From positions 361,001 to 425,000 of the forward strand of contig NC_135564.1 of assembly GCF_964340395.1 (NCBI RefSeq): a stretch of 64,000 nt of DNA. The letters are read 5' to 3'. Below the pieces are notes generated by a model. That model ran no database searches. It was not told the DNA's origin and saw nothing but the letters and a program-made list of their open reading frames with translations. Both the position numbers and the translations under genes were made by a program. This stretch comes from Glandiceps talaboti (Eukaryota > Hemichordata > Enteropneusta > Spengelidae). Below are positions 1-19,749 of the stretch, piece after piece. Within the stretch, counting starts at the first letter, position 1; every line of letters begins with the position of its first letter.

Positions 1-520
1 AATACGGTGGTCCGACACATAACAACATGGATTGGAAGTTAATGCTGGTTCATTTCCATGACATAGTACTCGATGTGGTATATGTCGTTTCATTATTAAT
101 ACTATAATCGTGCATTTGGCTCTAAGAACAGCGTGGCTGTTACGACAGTAGCTTTACTTGTATTAGTACTACAGACCCTTTTCATCAAATTTCCATCCTA
201 TGAATTCATAATTTTTAAAAAAACCATCCTGATAACATATTTCATTCCATATTTCATATCTAAACTATTTATTCAAGTGCAATGTATGTATGTACTACAA
301 ATTTGGGCAAGCGCTGGTATATTTTGTTTGACGATTTAAACCCCTCCCCCCCATTCCACATACACGCACATAAAAAGTAAAATAATATGAAATAAAATAA
401 AACGTGAGTTTTCACATAGATTTAATGTATCCAGGTACAACCCTAACAGTTACACGTTCTCTAAGCCATCCTGCAGATCTGTCAATGTGTACTGTGCAAA
501 TTAATACACAATGAGCAATA
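1..520. other. Unassigned single-copy sequence
   Basis: No splice-supported exon, tandem repeat or RNA gene was seen here. The only open frame (68 codons from 133) is hydrophobic, has no recognisable domain and no splice-site context, so it is not called. Confidence 0.5.
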
Positions 521-2340
521 TTTTTAGATCGTCTAAATAGTGGATACTAGTACTTTATAAAGTTTAGTATAAAATGTAGAACGATATTTAGATCGTTTAA
601 ATAGTGGATAGTTTATCAAGTTCAGATAACGATATTTAGATCGTCTAAATATAAAATGCAGAGCAATATTCAGATCGTATAAATAGTCGATAGTTTATAA
701 AGTTTAGATAACGATATTTAGATCGTCTAATATAAAATGTAGAGCAATATTCAGATCGTATGAATAGTCGATAGTTTATGAAGTTTAGACGATATTTAGA
801 TGGTCTAAATGTAAAATGTAGAGCGATATTCAGATCGTATAAATAGTGGATACTTTATAAAAGTTTAGATAACGATATTTAGATCGTCTAAATATAAAAT
901 GTAGAGCGATATTTAGATCGTATAAATAGTCGATAGTTTATAAAGTTTAGATAACGATATTTAGATCGTCTAAATATAAAATATAGAACGATGTTTAGAT
1001 CGTCTAAATGTAAAATGTAGAGCGATATTTAGATCGTATAAATAGTGGATACTTTATAAAAGTTTAGATAACGATATTTAGATCGTCTAAATGTAAAATG
1101 TAGAGCGATATTTAGATCGTCTAAATATAAAATGTAGAACGATATTTAGATCGTATAAATAGTCGATAGTTTATAAAGTTTAGATAACGATATTTAGATC
1201 GTCTAAATATAAAATGTAGAACGATGTTTAGATCGTATAAATAGTCGATAGTTTATAAAGTTTAGATAACGATATTTAGATCGTCTAAATATAAAATGTA
1301 GAGCGATATTTAGATCGTATAAATAGTCGATAGTTTATAAAGTTTAGATAACGATATTTAGATCGTCTAAATATAAAATATAGAACGATGTTTAGATCGT
1401 CTAAATGTAAAATGTAGAGCGATATTTAGATCGTATAAATAGTGGATACTTTATAAAAGTTTAGATAACGATATTTAGATCGTCTAAATGTAAAATGTAG
1501 AGCGATATTTAGATCGTCTAAATATAAAATGTAGAACGATATTTAGATCGTATAAATAGTCGATAGTTTATAAAGTTTAGATAACGATATTTAGATCGTC
1601 TAAATATAAAATGTAGAACGATGTTTAGATCGTTTAAATAGTGGATAGTTTATCAAGTTCAGATAACGATATTTAGATTGTCTAAATATAAAATATAGAG
1701 CGATATTTAGATCGTATAAATAGTCGATAGTTTATAAAGTTTAGATAACGATATTTAGATCGTCTAAATATAAAATGTAGAACGACATTTAGATCGTCTA
1801 TATGTAAAATGTAGAGCGATATTTGTATCGTATAAATATAAAATGTAGAACGATATTTAGATCGTTTAAATAGTGGATGGTTAATAAAGTTTAGATAACG
1901 ATATTTAGATCGTCTAAATGTAAAATGTAGAGCGATATTCAGATCGTATAAATAGTGGATACTTTATAAAAGTTTAGATAACGATATTTAGATCGTCTAA
2001 TATAAAATGTAGAGCAATATTTAGATCGTATAAATAGTCGATAGTTTTAATATAAAGTTTAGATAACGATATTTAGATCGTCTAAATATAAAATGTAGAA
2101 CAATGTTTAGATCGTCTAAATGTAAAATGTAGAGCGATATTTAGATCGTATAAATAGTGAATACTTTATAAAAGTTTAGATAACGATATTTAGATCGTCT
2201 AGATATAAAATGTAGAACGATATAGATCGTCTAAATAGTGGATGGTTTATAAAGTTTAGATAACGATATTTAGATCGTCTGTAGAACGATATTTAGATCG
2301 TATATATAGTGGATAGTTTATAAAGTTTTAGATTTAGAGT
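521..2340. repeat. AT-rich satellite with a palindromic core
   Basis: About 1.8 kb of degenerate tandem repeats. The recurring core ATATTTAGATCGTCTAAATA is a near-perfect palindrome (arms ATATTTAGA/TCTAAATAT around TCG). It alternates with a related half in which the right arm is broken (TTTAGATCGTATAAATAG) and with a spacer containing AGTTTATAAAGTTTAGATAA. The composite unit is roughly 80 bp and is rearranged into higher-order blocks: the stretch around 940-1200 is largely repeated around 1300-1560. No coding potential was seen. The right end decays near 2300-2400 into TTTAGA-type fragments. Confidence 0.93.
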
Positions 2341-2655
2341 AAGATCATAATGGTTAACTTAGCTTTCTAATTTCTAACTTAAAAACTTTAGATTTAGATT
2401 TAGACACTTCTAATTTATCTTTCTAAACTTCTAGCTAAACTTTCTAAACTGGCTAATACACAATTCCGCACCTTGCTGCAGTATACTTAACATTTTAGAA
2501 GCGTCATGTCATCTCATCGTGGACGTATACAGAATCAAAAATATAAATTAGATCAAAGGCAAATTAAGTTCAAACTGACATTTTAAGATACACAAATATT
2601 TGCATATTAAAAGGAATCGTGAAAAACCACATCACGTATTCAAAAATGGTATTTA
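2341..2655. other. Spacer between two tandem arrays
   Basis: The first ~100 bp are TTTAGA/TTCTAA-rich decay products of the preceding satellite. The rest is single-copy AT-rich DNA in which no gene was seen. Confidence 0.5.
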
Positions 2656-3490
2656 AAAATGGGGGCTACGATCGTACAAAGGTCGTGGGGGAAAGAGTGC
2701 AAAAATATTTCTTCATCACTGTCCCATGGTCGTGGAAAAAAGACAGTAAAGAAATACATACCACGACCATACGACCGGTCGTGGAGAAAAGACAGTGAAA
2801 AAACACATGCCACGACCATACGACCGGTCGTAGAGAAAACTCATTGGAAAAAATACATACCACGACCATACGACCGGTCGTGGAGAAAAGACAGTGAAAA
2901 AATACATGCCACGACCATACGACCGGTCGTGGAGAAAAGTCATTGGAAAAAATACATGCCACGACCATACGACCGGTCGTGGAGAAAAGATGGTGAAAAA
3001 ACACATGCCACGACCATACGACCGGTCGTGGAGAAAAGTCATTGGAAAAAATACATGCCACGACCATACGACCGGTCGTGGAGAAAAGATGGTGAAAAAA
3101 CACATGCCACGACCATACGACCGGTCGTGGAGAAAAGTCATTGGAAAAAATATGCCACGACCATACGACCGGTCGTGGAGAAAAGATGGTGAAAAAACAC
3201 ATGCCACGACCATACGACCGGTCGTGGAGAAAAGATGGTGAAAAAACACATGCCACGACCATACGACCGGTCGTGGAGAAAAGTCATTGGAAAAAATACA
3301 TGCCACGACCATACGACCGGTCGTGGAGAAAAGATGGTGAAAAAACACATGCCACGACCATACGACCGGTCGTGGAGAAAAGTCATTGGAAAAAATACAT
3401 GCCACGACCATATGACCGGTCGTGGAGAAAAGACAGTGATAAAATACATATCACGAACAACATAAGCTTACGACCGGTCGTGGAGAAGAT
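2656..3490. repeat. 49/50-bp tandem array with a self-complementary core
   Basis: About 16 units share CCACGACCATACGACCGGTC followed by GTGGAGAAAAG. Two spacer types follow the shared core, TCATTGGAAAAAATACATG (unit 50 bp) and ATGGTGAAAAAACACATG (unit 49 bp), and they mostly alternate to give a ~99-bp dimer. Each unit holds the perfect 12-bp palindrome ACGACCGGTCGT and can also fold through CCACGACC/GGTCGTGG. Several overlapping open frames on both strands are by-products of the repeat and are not genes. A diverged copy lies at about 3580-3614. Confidence 0.95.
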
Positions 3491-4689
3491 AGAATAAATT
3501 TATTGTTTATTGTCCGAGGTCAAACGAACATCCGGGTATTTATTACTATAGCCCTGTGTATTATATGATACTAAACATCCACGACCGAAATTTGGTCGTA
3601 CGACCGGTCGTGTAGCGTAGGCATTGAAAACAGTGGTTCATTTTGGGCCGCATATGAACTACGACATGTTGCGTCATGACAAAATCAATCGTGGCCGTTA
3701 ACCTCAACCACTTCAAGTTTTACGGCACCGTCCAACAAGATACAGCTTTGTTGGTTTGCGAGAACTAACAAATCCGAAAGCTTGTAATTTTGGGTATTAA
3801 TTATTAGTTACCCTTTCTAAAATGACAACTAGGGAATGAAGTAAAGACCACGTCGCAAAAATAACTCAGCAAAACGTTTACATGTATTTTATGATGAACT
3901 TCCGTTATGGACAGTTTGGTTAGCCTACCACTGGTAAATAATGCTTGAACAATGAATGCCGTTGTTACCACAACGCAAATTAGCAGAGGACGTACTTTCG
4001 TGTCGTGACCAACTTGTGAGGTCACTTTCCCGATTAAGGGAATGTGAACGATGGGCTTTCCATGCACAAACGCAAATGACTTCAATCAGTCTGGTAGAGT
4101 TAATCACACACTCTATGAATATTATTAGTATGAAGTTTTCCAATACTACCTATTCACGTTTTACTAGCACTAATATCAAAACTGTTAATCTTGAATCACG
4201 ACATGGTAACAGTACGAAGTATTTAATTTTGTTATTTTTTATCATATCATGTTCTATTCATGAATGTGATATTTCTGCTTTTTACAGGTATTCTAACTAG
4301 TGGTTGTCGTGTACATGTGTATATCCGACATTATTAAATCCCGACCTATTCGGTCTGTGATTTCCATATGTCTGCAGACACAAAGTGTTTGTTCTGAAAC
4401 AGTTAATACCGGGAAAAGGAAGTGTGTCGTATAGAAATTAATTCGTAAATATAAACAAAGACCGGAATAACCATAGTATGTATAGACAAGTAATTTGATC
4501 AGTTCTGAAAAAAAATTCTCATTGAGCACTAGCACACATTCTTCAACTTGGATTCATCCTTGATTGGTCAAGGGTTAAAGGGATTAGGAGTTCCGAGCAT
4601 GGATGTACATGTATAAGGGAAGACCTCCATGCTCCGAGCTTTGTTTGGTGCCTAGAATGCCATGCCACAGTGTATAGAAGGCCTCTTAG
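3491..4689. other. Unassigned sequence with one outlying repeat copy
   Basis: At 3580-3614 there is a diverged unit of the preceding array, with ACGACC and GGTCGT arms around GAAATTT followed by the intact ACGACCGGTCGT palindrome. The rest is single-copy. Open frames of 70-114 codons overlap on both strands around 3800-4300, but none shows a recognisable domain or paired splice sites, so none is called. Confidence 0.5.
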
Positions 4690-5270
4690 CTTCACTATGG
4701 TACCTCTAGTGTCTATCTATAATGTTTGTCATGTCCTTCACTATGGTACCTCTATTGTCTATCTATAATATTTGTCAGGTCCTTCACTATGGTACCTCTA
4801 GTGTCTATCTATAATATTTGTCACATCCTTCACTATGGTACCTCTAGTGTCTATCTATAATATTTGTCACATCCTTCATTATGGTACCTCTAGTGTCTAT
4901 CTATAATATTTCTCACATCCTTCACTATGGTACCTCTAGTGTCTATCTATAATATTTGTCAGGTCCTTCACTATGGTACCTCTAGTGTCTATCTATAATA
5001 TTTCTCACATCCTTCACTATGGTACCTCTAGTGTCTATCTATCTATAATATTTGTCACATCCTTCACTATGGTACCTCTAGTGTCTATCTATAATATTTG
5101 TCAGGTCCTTCACTATGGTACCTCTAGTGTCTATCTATAATATTTGTCACATCCTTCACTATGGTACCTCTAGTGTCTATCTATAATATTTGTCACATCC
5201 TTCACTATGGTACCTCTAGTGTCTATCTATAATACTTGTCAGGTCCTTCACTATGATACCTCCAGTGTCT
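4690..5270. repeat. 46-bp minisatellite
   Basis: About 12 tandem copies of a 46-bp unit containing CACTATGGTACCTCTAGTG and TCTATCTATAATATTTGTCA. Variants differ mainly in the link after TGTCA (CATCC versus GGTCC). One unit near 5035 has an extra CTAT. Confidence 0.95.
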
Positions 5271-5877
5271 ACACTAGAGTCTTTATATCTTGGTGAAAAT
5301 AACAGAATACAATAAAATGTTTACTCTTACTTTCGACTTATTGCTGTACATATTATAATGTTAGCATAAGTATAGGTTTTGTAGTGTACAGTCTCTATTG
5401 CCATGTTTATGCCACTGATGTGAAATGAACATGGCATGACACAATTTTCCTATCATGCAATAATTTGTTCTTCTGAGCAAGAGCTATTATATGAAATAAC
5501 GTGCCAAGAATTCACATTCCTGGTATACACAGTATGTACATCTGCACAATAACTCTGAAACATTTATCAGAAATTTATTTTCTTGACAACAAAGTACTTC
5601 CATATTGTAATAATAACACACAAGTTGTATATCATTGCCCCCTCCCCACAAGTTGTGTATAATTGCCCCCCCCCCCTTTCCCCACTATCAACAAGCAGTA
5701 TTTATATGATCACAAAATGTGATAATTTTATGATAAAATATTTTTGAAGAGTGACTAAATCCTTTTTTTTTTTGCAAATTTAAATTTAAATTTCACTCTT
5801 ATTTACTTCAGTTTATTTACAAGTGTATTTAGTATTCTTTCAATACTTAAGTTGCAGCTCATGAATGTACAGACTAA
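5271..5877. other. Unassigned AT-rich spacer
   Basis: Single-copy AT-rich sequence with two CCCC-rich patches (about 5637-5690) and a poly-T run near 5763. On the minus strand an AATAAA (plus-strand TTTATT at 5812-5817) could end a long MYD88 transcript, but it lies about 1.46 kb beyond the stop codon and is unproven. Confidence 0.4.
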
Positions 5878-6056
5878 ATATGACATGAAGCACTTTGTAT
5901 GTTCAATCTGATTGGCTAGCAAGAATGACATGAAGCATTTTGTATGTTCAATCTGATTGGCTAGCAAGTATGACATCAAGCACTTTGTATGTTCAATCCG
6001 ATTGGCTAGCAAGTATGACATCAAGCATTTTGTATGTTCAATCTGATTGGCTAGCA
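5878..6056. repeat. 45-bp minisatellite, four copies
   Basis: Four head-to-tail copies of a 45-bp unit containing TTGTATGTTCAATCTGATTG and GCTAGCAAG. Because 45 is a multiple of 3, the minus strand stays open through it (15-residue protein repeat). That is a by-product of the period, not evidence of a gene. Confidence 0.93.
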
Positions 6057-7273
6057 AAACAAAGGAAAACCAGTTGTTTGAATGTAAAAGATTATAACCA
6101 TAAAATATAGCTGTTGCAACAGACAACACAAGATCCTAATATGGAACATCATTTGCTTATTCGCCAAATATGGTACATAATTTGAATATTCACATTTCAA
6201 AAAATTGAATAACATTTCTTTTGAGTAAAACCACTTTGTTTTAGCAACGATGCAATTTGAAAATTACTTGATATTCTGACAAAGCTTCTAACCATTGAAT
6301 ACTTACTGATATAATGATAGAGAATATATATTTAGCCAATGCCACAAACATTTCTTAAAGGGGTACAAGCTGAGTTTATACATATTTGGGCAGAGCTTTT
6401 TGCTGCATATTTAAAAGCTACTCACAGTATTGTACTTACTGAAGCACAGTGTCACTTAATCACCACTTGCAATTGGCTGAACTTAAACCTGGTAATAAGC
6501 TATGACTCATAAAGATCCAATGATCTAATTTATCAAGTATCAAAAAATGTTCAGGAAATCCACACAATTCATTCAATTGTTCTAACAATGTCATGACAAT
6601 TGTAATGTCATAAAAGACATGCACTGACACTAACAGAAAACTGGGATGTGGTTTTATCTCAGTATTTTCACTTGAGTCAAAAAAGTTGTAAACTCAGCTT
6701 GTGCCACTTTAAGCAGTTGATTGTATGAAAGTTCTAAGCATGCCTATGATTGGCTATTAGTTTGTTCAAATGAATAGCAAGATAATATTTCAGCCAATTA
6801 AACAATGCTATGAATATTACCCACACCTGGTATTGTTTTCAGCAAAATGTACTGATTTTGGCAGAACATTAAATTGTCAATTGTACTGGATATCTTTTAT
6901 ATAAAAGTATACATGTACATGTTACTTTGCCATGACAGATCTGGCAATTTCTAGTCAAATATAAACATAAAAGTAACTTCCCCCTTCTCACTACACTGTT
7001 GATGTCATTAACTAAGTTATAAAAATAATACAAGTTTCTAATTGGATAGAGAAAATGATGGAGTTCCCTCTTAAGTGCATTGGTAATGTTTCAAACACTT
7101 TTTTCTTTGATCAGTAACACTCTATCCCACCACACAGTCTGTATTATATCATATTTTGAAGGGTACTAGTATCTGCTTTTAACTTTGCACAGGAAATGGC
7201 CAAGTTTTCTTGTAAGCTAAGATTTAGTGATGTGATCAATTACACTAACACATCATGACTGAATGTCAATGAT
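6057..7273. other. 3' flank of MYD88
   Basis: No coding exon was seen. This is immediately downstream of the MYD88 stop codon on the minus strand and probably holds its 3' UTR. No minus-strand AATAAA was found within the first several hundred bases, so the transcript end cannot be placed. Confidence 0.4.
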
Positions 7274-15141
<7,868 letters not shown>

Positions 15142-15165
15142 GTTTGCTAGTAGATTATTCTACAC

Positions 15166-15173
15166 CCGGAAGT
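15166..15173 (+). promoter_or_regulatory. ETS-type motif upstream of MYD88
   Basis: CCGGAAGT about 25 nt before the MYD88 start codon, in the region expected to hold the promoter or 5' UTR. It matches the ETS core motif found in many metazoan promoters. The occurrence is seen; function is inferred. Confidence 0.35.
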
Positions 15174-15429
15174 ATAAAAGCATCCAACACTCCAACACAG
15201 GCCTCGCGAACGCACACCGTGCAATAAATCGTAGCGTCGCTATGTTATTTCTCTTCCACGATGTTGATGATCAGTTTAGCTCTTCAAATATACAATAACT
15301 GATATTTAGAAAGGAATAAAACCCTCCGTATATAGACAGCCATGAAATTTGGTAGAAGTTCGGAGGAGGCCATGCAAAAGATGACTTCAACTAATACCAT
15401 TAAATACGCATGCGTACATACTTAATTAC

Positions 15430-15439
15430 GGGATATCCC
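15430..15439. promoter_or_regulatory. Consensus kappaB site upstream of MYD88
   Basis: GGGATATCCC, a perfect palindrome and an exact fit to the kappaB consensus GGGRNWYYCC, 289 bp upstream of the MYD88 ATG. MyD88 signals to NF-kappaB in the family, so the site could provide feedback control. A single 10-bp match can occur by chance. Confidence 0.4.
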
Positions 15440-15503
15440 TTGTCGGTCCCAACTAGCGACCATACAATACAAATGATACATGCTATGATTATGGTGCTCA
15501 CAC

Positions 15504-15972
15504 CACAGGGTGCTCAGGCTCATTTAGTTCTGTTTACAAATATAAACAAAACAAAATAAACATACAAGTAAACAAACAAACAAACAAACAAACAAACAAA
15601 CAAACAAAAACAAATAAACAAGTAAGTAAACAAACAAACAAACAAACAAACAAAATAAACTGACAAATGAGTAGATACATACATGAGTAAACGACAACAA
15701 ACCAACGAACAACCAAACACTTCCCCTCCCCCCCGAAATGGTCACATATGGAAATAACCGGTTATTTACATATGTGACCATTTTTTTTTTTGGGGGGGGG
15801 GTGCAGTGTTTGGTTGTTCGTTGGTTTGTTGTCGTTTACTCATGTATGTATCTACTCATTTGTCAGGTTATTTTGTTTGTTTGTTTACTTGTTTGTTTGT
15901 TAGTTTACTTGTATGTTTATTTTGTTTTGTTTATATTTGTAAACAGAACTAAATGTGCCTGAGCACCCTGTG
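15504..15972. mobile_element. 465-bp inverted repeat (hairpin/MITE-like)
   Basis: Two arms of about 254 and 211 bp meet at the palindrome AAATAACCGGTTATTT (15752-15767). The outer ends are CAGGGTGCTCAGG (left, from 15506) and its complement CCTGAGCACCCTG (right, to 15970). The left arm has more AAAC units, and there is a C-run versus T/G-run difference near the centre. TGCTCACAC occurs just outside both ends (15495-15503 and 15971-15979), a likely 9-bp target duplication with two extra bases on the left. The CAGGG terminus resembles hAT ends, but assignment is tentative. It lies between MYD88 and ACOT13. Confidence 0.85.
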
Positions 15973-16341
15973 CTCACACTGTAAACAAAATAGCATAGTT
16001 CAGAGAGCTTGAGATAAAAATTCAAGGCTATTGTATAATGCATCTTACTGATATCTGGTATAATACCGTTACTTACGCAACTGAACAAATAGACAGGATG
16101 GGGAACACTCGAATATTCATTGATTTGTGACTTTATAATATTACATAATAGAACAATCTTTGATACATGATGCATGTATACCCAAAGTGATAAAACGCAC
16201 TGAAATGGGTCCATTCAACAATGCAATAAGTAGGTGTGTAAATCTGCCAGTCTTAGATGCGTGTTCTCCACGTTTACCAGTCGGTTTAATATTGTCTCTT
16301 CCCCTTACATGTAGGAATATATAATCAAAAGGTTGTTATAT

Positions 16342-16443
16342 TTTGTTTGTTTGTTTGTTCGTTCGTTCGTTCGTTCGTTCGTTCGTTTGTTTGTTTGTTT
16401 GTTTGTTTGTTTGTTTGTTTGTTTGTTTGACTGTTTGTTTGTT
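16342..16443. repeat. (GTTT)n/(GTTC)n microsatellite
   Basis: Compound tetranucleotide: GTTT units, then about eight GTTC units, then GTTT units. Its complement gives open frames of NKQT and NERT repeats that are not genes. Confidence 0.96.
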
Positions 16444-18020
16444 GTGTGTTTTTGTCTGTCTGTAACACAGTTCCTGGGCTCCCTATAGATGCAATGTACA
16501 ACCCATAACACCAAAGTAAACTTGAGCATTTTCTGCCACAATCGTTTTTAGTAGCCTTGTCATTTTTTATCTGTACCACCTTTTTTATATGAAACTTTTT
16601 ATGTTTACTCTTTTGCTGTGTTTTTGTGAGCGAGTGTTGTCAATCTGTCTGTAAACTGTCATCTGGAGGACCACTGGCATATGTTTCAGTTTCGAAAAAA
16701 TGGTTTGGCAACACGAGCTCAAACTATCAAATACATCTAAAAGAAATGACAACTATATATGTTTGGCAAAGTTTGACCAAGGGCAATATGTTCAACAAAA
16801 TGGGAACATGCTCAGAAATTCAAAGAGTTAAAATAAAATAAATTGTCATTATATACCTCGGGGGTGAAGATGCAGTAAAAGTTACCCTGCGTCTACTACA
16901 CCTCCACTAACAAACATAGTACATATGTAGTGAAGAGAGTATGATTTAATACTAGGTTTTTCTGTGCAAAGTGTATCAAACATTAGTCTAGTTCGTGACG
17001 ACCGTATTCCGATCTTACACTACGATATCTTCACACATTACGTGAATATAACGTAGTGTAAACATCAATGTTTCCAAAGAGATAACACCCCTGATGAAGA
17101 TAGGACATGTGATTCCCACTGGACAGTACAAACACATCCCATCGCCTGTGCTGTGTGGACTTATATGCGAACCTAGAAACCCGTGTTATTTACCCCTTTC
17201 ATATATTATTTGCCAAGTATCTCAATATTATTGATATCTTATTGTATTCAGGAACATATCCCGGGAAACAAGTGCCTGTGTGTTATTAGCATGTTTACTA
17301 TACTGTGACTTCCATACCATAACCATCATCTTTTCAGCTTGCGAGAAGACGACAGCTATTGAAGTCAGTGCAGTCATGGATGTATTAGTCTCACTATTCA
17401 CTAATACATCCACGGCCACAGCGTTTAAGCCTGTCCATGCGGATCATGGACGAATGTTCATCAACTTGTCGGAAATAGTAATTCGATTAAAAGCTCAAAT
17501 GGTTTTGCCGATCAAGCAACCTTATTACTTCTGGTCAAGACACATTAGAGATACAGTGTAACCATGGTAACATATAAGTAATGTGTACATTTTATTTTTT
17601 CGGGCAAACTGAACGTAATAGATATAATGAACAAATTCTACCTTCGAAAAAAACAAAATGGACAAAACAAACTGAGATGACGTATACGATGCTATATTTT
17701 GAGAACCCTTATTCTAATATTCTATTCGAAAATAAAACCAAAAGAGAGACTGAGAAAGTTGTGATATTAGTAAAAGGGGCAACTTGGACAGTGGATTATT
17801 TTATAGAGATCTGTTAAATTTCATAGAGATGGAGATGGAACTTTTAAAGTGAAATGCCTGAAATGACGGATTAATCCTAAATAACCCCCTTTTCTCAATG
17901 GGGTTTGCGTATTATATTAGAATTATCACAACCCGGCGGTTTACCCTTGTTCCTACCTAAAGAGGGCGCATTTCTTTGAACGACGGTGTGACCTCAGTGT
18001 GACCTCCTGGTGGCTCGGTA
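16444..18020. other. Intergenic, 5' flank of ACOT13
   Basis: No supported gene. Open frames at 16626-16841, 17280-17561 and 17581-17817 (+) have ordinary composition but no recognisable domain and no confirmed splicing. The last ~100 bp before the ACOT13 ATG are richer in CpG and probably hold the 5' UTR and promoter; no TATA box was found. Confidence 0.5.
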
Positions 18021-18107
18021 ATGGCTAGAAACGGCGCATTGCAACTTTCGCGACAAATCTTGAGAGTTGTCGCAGACAGCCATGGCTTCGACAGAGTTGC
18101 GGCAAAG
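18021..18107 (+). CDS. ACOT13: ACOT13 exon 1
   Basis: 29 codons, phase 0, donor GCAAAG/GTACGT. It encodes MARNGALQLSRQILRVV and ends FDRVAAK, matching the human exon ending FERVLGK. Too short to stand out as an open frame. Confidence 0.88.
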
Positions 18108-19709
18108 GTACGTGATAGCACTGATACTCATTTTACCGATCACAGTCCGTGTAGCACTCGTGATCAGGGACTATACTAGTGGTGGACGTCCCCGATATGT
18201 TGGTGCTGATGGTTGTATCATGGAAGTATAACCCACACTTCCATGGTTGTATGTAGCTCTGGATGGATTGTACACTTATGCTACGAGGTTCGACACGTCT
18301 TCCCCTCTCCTATGATCCTGGATGTACGGTATATGGTACGAGGTTCGACATGTCTCAGCTCTGGAATAAGTATATGCTACGAGGTTCGACACGTCTTCCA
18401 AGCTTCCCTCTCTCGTCACAACTAAACTAAAGTCCTCTGCATCTAAAAGCAAGGCTGGCATCTCTGTTTGATGAACAAAATTAAAATTTAAGCTAAACTG
18501 TGCTGGAACACTTTCTCGTTAGACAGAACTGCGACTGATGAAAGACCCAACAGCCGGTCCGAAATGTCTTAAAACAAGGGTCAACTAAGTATCGACCAGG
18601 GACGTATCGCCAATGTCTTCACTGCAATAACCTTGACAAACCGGTCACTTTGCTATTACTGACCTTTAAACCAAACAAAATAATCAAGTTTGAACCAGCT
18701 TTGGATAATATGCTTCCACTTATTTCATGCATGGTAGAGGGGGTGGGTCAGGATTTTTTGTGCAATGATTTGAGGGCGGTCTATATTTTTAATGCCTCGG
18801 TCTTTTGAAGAACACCCCACCCTGTCCAGTCCCTTGGTAATAGTATTGTTATGGAGAGTGCCACTATTGGCCATAAGGGGGGTAACACATGCGCTGTTAC
18901 ATAGAGGTCTTGGGTGAGACAATCCGATATGATATGATATGATATGATATGATATACGATATGATACGATACGATACAATACGATACGATACGATACAAT
19001 ACGATACGATACGATACGATACGATAAGATGCGATACAATACGATACGATATATGATATATATATTGTATATAGTAGTCCTGTGGGTGCCATAGCTTGAA
19101 GGTGTGCTAGATGCACCAAAAGATAAGTATTTTACTTTGGGATTGGAAGTATACGGCTGTCTTCAAACACCACTACGTGTTCAACAAGTCATTTATATCA
19201 ATTTATCCATATTAATATATAACATACAGTACATATATATAATTTGGTTGTCTGGTAGAGTTATAGATAATACAATTGTCATTATTATCATATGCCTATG
19301 CCCAGATCAATTGTTCTTGATGAAATTTAATGTGAAATATCACGTCTGATATGTGTTAAACGTCATCAGAGAATGCCTTTCTGATTTGACAAGACACAGT
19401 GATTCCAAACATGAACAAACATAAGCAAACAAAATGGTGGACGGTCTTCCACATTGATGTAATCACATATGGCCACAAAAAATGACACTTCTTTCAAAAC
19501 AGGGAAATTTTGACAAAATATCCATACCCAAATGATACTATTTACAATCATACATTAAATTATAAATTCATAACTACACTGTACAGGTATCATTCGTTTA
19601 GCAACAGTGTCGCCAACACGACTGTAGGCCACCTACTATGTGTACACTACTTCAGAAGTTACACTCGTTTAACCAACTGAGGTTCAGTAGTGCTTTAGGC
19701 ATCATGAAA

Positions 19710-19749
<40 letters not shown>

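Noticed and set aside
2659-3497. Overlapping 100-230-codon frames on both strands
   Set aside because: Frames of the 49/50-bp palindromic array; composition is dictated by the repeat.
4690-5270. CRISPR-like array
   Set aside because: The repeats are head to tail without unique spacers, and the context is a eukaryotic genome; it is a minisatellite. The same applies to the other arrays here.
17280-17561. 93-codon plus-strand frame between MYD88 and ACOT13
   Set aside because: Ordinary composition but no recognisable domain, no matching splice sites and no neighbouring exons; could be revisited with RNA data.
18280-18400. tRNA-derived repeat suggested by GAGGTTCGACACG
   Set aside because: Only a partial B-box match, with no A box at the required distance.
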